In this document: positions 8,624 through 10,318 of the stretch, piece by piece | Position numbering within the stretch: position 1 is the stretch's first letter | How the letters are laid out: every line of letters begins with the position of its first letter | NCBI GenBank assembly: GCA_004366195.1 | Contig: SIRV01000238.1 | Span: 1-10,318 of the forward strand | DNA length: 10,318 nucleotides | Source: Actinomycetota bacterium | Lineage (GTDB): Bacteria; Actinomycetota; UBA4738; HRBIN12 | Reading direction: 5' to 3' | Program-made: the position numbers and the translations under genes | The notes under the pieces: generated by a model | Seen by the model: the letters and a program-made list of their open reading frames with translations, nothing else | Told to the model about the DNA's origin: nothing | Databases searched by the model: none

Positions 8624-10000
8624 AAGAAGGCCTTCGTGACGACCCGCGTCGGCGACACGCTCCTGCTCGTCGGGATCGCGCTCGCGTTCTTCCGGCTCGG
8701 GTCCCTCGACCTCGCCCGGATCCTGGACCCCGCCGTCGCCGAGCTCCAGCCGGCCGGGGTCTTCACGGTGATCGCGCTCCTCCTGTTCGGGGGCGCGGTC
8801 GGCAAGTCGGCCCAGCTGCCGCTCCACGTGTGGCTCCCCGACGCGATGGAGGGTCCGACCCCCGTCTCGGCCCTGATCCACGCCGCCACGATGGTCACGG
8901 CCGGGGTGTACCTCGTGGCCCGAACCCACCTGCTGTTCGAGCTGTCGGGGGTGGCCCTCACGGTGGTGCTCGTCGTCGGCCTGGCCACCGCCCTGTACGC
9001 GGCGCTCTCGGCGATCGGGCAGGACGACATCAAGCGGGTCCTCGCGTACTCCACGATCAGCCAGCTCGGCTTCATGTTCGTGGCCCTCGGGATGCGGGCC
9101 TACGTCGTGGCGATCTTCATGCTCGTCGCGCACGCCGCCTACAAGGCGCTCCTGTTCCTCGGGGCCGGCTCGGTGATGCACGGGACCGAGCAGGAGACCG
9201 ACCTCCAGCGCCTGGGCGGGCTCGCGCGGCGCATGCCGTGGACGGCCGCGACGATGGCGGCCGGGGCGCTCTCGCTGGCCGGGGTCTTCGGCCTCGCGGG
9301 GTACGTGGCCAAGGACGAGATCCTGGCCGTGGCGAACGCCACGGGCCGGGGGGCGGTGTGGGTCCTCGGCACGGTGGGCGCGTTCCTCTCGGCGCTGTAC
9401 GTGGGGCGCCTCGTCTGCCTCGCGCTCCTCGGCCGTCCGAGGAGCGATCGGGCGCTCCACGCGCACGAGTCCCCACCCGTGATGCTCGTGCCGCTCGGGG
9501 CGCTCGCGGCCGGCGCGCTCGGGCTCGGCGCCCTCGCCGCCGACCCGACGGGCGGGCCGCTGCCGGCCTTCCTCGCGCCCGTCCTCGGCGAGGTTCCCCA
9601 CGGGGAGGCCGGTCTCCCGGAGGCGGCCTTGGTGGCGATCTCGCAGCTGGTCGCGTTCGGGGGGCTCGGTCTCGCCTGGTACCTCTACGCCTCGGGGCGG
9701 GTGGCGTGGCTCGAGGTGCGCGAGCGCCTGGGCGGCGTGCCGCGCCTGCTCGCGCGGGGGTTCCTCGTCGACGACCTGTACCGGGCGGCGGTGGACGGCC
9801 CGCTGCGCGCGGCGGCGGCGATCGCGGACGGCTTCGTCGACGTGCGCATCGTGGACGGCGTGGTGAACGGCGTGGGGCGCCTGGTCGCGCGCCTCGCGGC
9901 GCTCGGCCGACGGGTGCAGACCGGCCTCGTCCGCTCCTACGCGCTCGCCTTCCTGCTCGGGGCGGCCGTGCTCCTCGCCTACGTGGGGGTGCGCCGGTGA
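8624..10000 (+). CDS. nuoL: NADH-quinone oxidoreductase subunit L, C-terminal part (frame-disrupted)
   Basis: This continues nuoL after the frame change and ends at TGA 9998-10000. It has GGAVGKSAQLPLHVWLPDAM with the lysine at base 8804 that matches Lys229 of E. coli NuoL, then GPTPVSALIHAATMVTAGVY. Also present are DDIKRVLAYSTISQLGFMF, the pump-channel lysine in YKALLFLGAGS, and KDEIL in the second half-channel. The C-terminus contains VDDLYRAAVDGPLRAA and the DGVVNGVG...QTGLVRSYAL ending typical of NuoL. The two parts together span ~626 codons, a normal NuoL length, so nothing large is missing. The first possible start in this frame is GTG 8636, but that codon aligns inside a membrane helix region and has only a weak AAGAAGG before it, so an independent gene is unlikely. 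The stop overlaps the nuoM GTG. Confidence 0.92.
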   Translation, partial: KKAFVTTRVGDTLLLVGIALAFFRLGSLDLARILDPAVAELQPAGVFTVIALLLFGGAVGKSAQLPLHVWLPDAMEGPTPVSALIHAATMVTAGVYLVARTHLLFELSGVALTVVLVVGLATALYAALSAIGQDDIKRVLAYSTISQLGFMFVALGMRAYVVAIFMLVAHAAYKALLFLGAGSVMHGTEQETDLQRLGGLARRMPWTAATMAAGALSLAGVFGLAGYVAKDEILAVANATGRGAVWVLGTVGAFLSALYVGRLVCLALLGRPRSDRALHAHESPPVMLVPLGALAAGALGLGALAADPTGGPLPAFLAPVLGEVPHGEAGLPEAALVAISQLVAFGGLGLAWYLYASGRVAWLEVRERLGGVPRLLARGFLVDDLYRAAVDGPLRAAAAIADGFVDVRIVDGVVNGVGRLVARLAALGRRVQTGLVRSYALAFLLGAAVLLAYVGVRR

Positions 10001-10318
10001 CGCGCTGGCTGTCGCTCGTGACGTTCCTGCCGCTCGTCGGGGTCGTGGTGCTCCTCGCGGGGCGCGGGCTGCCGCCCCGGGCGGCGCGGTGGGTCGCGCT
10101 CGTCGTCTCCCTCGCGACCTTCGTGGTCTCCCTCGGGATGCTGGGGCGCTTCGACCCGGCGGTGGCCGGCTTCCAGATGGTCGAGGAGGCCGCGTGGGTA
10201 CGCTCGATCGGCCTTCGTTACCTCCTCGGCGTGGACGGCGTGAGCCTGTGGATGGTCGTGCTCACGACGTTCCTCCTGCCGATCGCCGTCCTCGCCTCCT
10301 GGAACGTGGAGGACCGGC
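9997..10318 (+). CDS. nuoM: NADH-quinone oxidoreductase subunit M, N-terminal part
   Basis: NuoM is the middle antiporter-like pump subunit (ND4 type). The first 107 codons are present and the gene runs off the window. Hydrophobic helices lie near residues 5-21, 31-49 and 81-102. The conserved LGVDGVSL (77-84) followed by TTFLLPIAVLASW (90-102) is typical of the NuoM N-terminus and separates it from NuoL and NuoN. The catalytic glutamate and lysines lie beyond the window. GTG 9997 overlaps the nuoL stop (GTGA). A run of five G at 9985-9989, seven bases upstream, is a weak ribosome site, so coupling to nuoL translation is likely. Confidence 0.95.
   Translation, partial: MTRWLSLVTFLPLVGVVVLLAGRGLPPRAARWVALVVSLATFVVSLGMLGRFDPAVAGFQMVEEAAWVRSIGLRYLLGVDGVSLWMVVLTTFLLPIAVLASWNVEDR

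Noticed and set aside
8622..8638. Independent start of a second, split NuoL gene at GTG 8636
   Set aside because: The GTG aligns to an internal valine of NuoL, the preceding AAGAAGG is a weak ribosome site, and homology extends upstream of it in the same frame to the repeat.
8136..8639. 167-codon open frame on the plus strand over the start of nuoL
   Set aside because: It is in the third frame relative to nuoL and gives Arg/Gly/Pro-rich sequence with no membrane helices; frame 1 carries clear NuoL.

Overview
This window lies inside a bacterial nuo operon, which encodes proton-pumping NADH:quinone oxidoreductase (respiratory complex I, NDH-1). Every base belongs to the operon on the + strand. 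The order is nuoC (last ~22 codons), nuoD, nuoE, nuoF, nuoG, nuoH, nuoI, nuoJ, nuoK, nuoL and nuoM (first 107 codons). The only non-coding stretch is 4 bases between nuoI and nuoJ. No promoter, terminator, RNA gene, mobile element, CRISPR array or extended repeat was found. nuoA, nuoB and most of nuoC should lie upstream, and the rest of nuoM plus nuoN downstream; this is inferred from the usual order.

The DNA is very GC-rich (by eye around 70% or more), with G/C at nearly all third codon positions, frequent GTG starts and mostly TGA stops. Separate nuoC and nuoD, the full nuo order, and the style of NuoD, NuoF, NuoG and NuoI suggest an aerobic, high-GC bacterium, most likely an actinobacterium or a deep relative. 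That placement comes from memory of family sequences and is tentative.

Layout: 1-7237 holds the peripheral arm genes plus nuoH. NuoE and NuoF form the NADH-oxidising end (FMN, N1a, N3). NuoG carries N1b, N4, N5 and an apparent N7. NuoI carries N6a and N6b. NuoC and NuoD are part of the connection to the quinone site. NuoH is the membrane subunit that docks the arm. 7242-10318 holds the membrane pump genes nuoJ, nuoK, nuoL and the start of nuoM. Electrons pass from NADH through FMN and the Fe-S chain to quinone at the NuoB/NuoD/NuoH interface (NuoB lies outside the window), and this drives proton transfer in NuoH and NuoJ-N. All catalytic and cluster-binding residues I could check are present.

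The one real anomaly is in nuoL. Its reading frame shifts by +1 inside a short GCG/GGC run at about 8611-8623, splitting an otherwise complete ~625-residue antiporter-like subunit. A base-calling or assembly error in this GC-rich repeat is the simplest explanation; a true mutation is possible. Smaller points of interest are the unbroken chain of stop/start overlaps, the ribosome-binding sites built into the last codons of the preceding genes (which give several subunits similar C-termini), and a probable extra C-terminal membrane helix in NuoH. I see no undescribed system here; this is a core metabolic operon.
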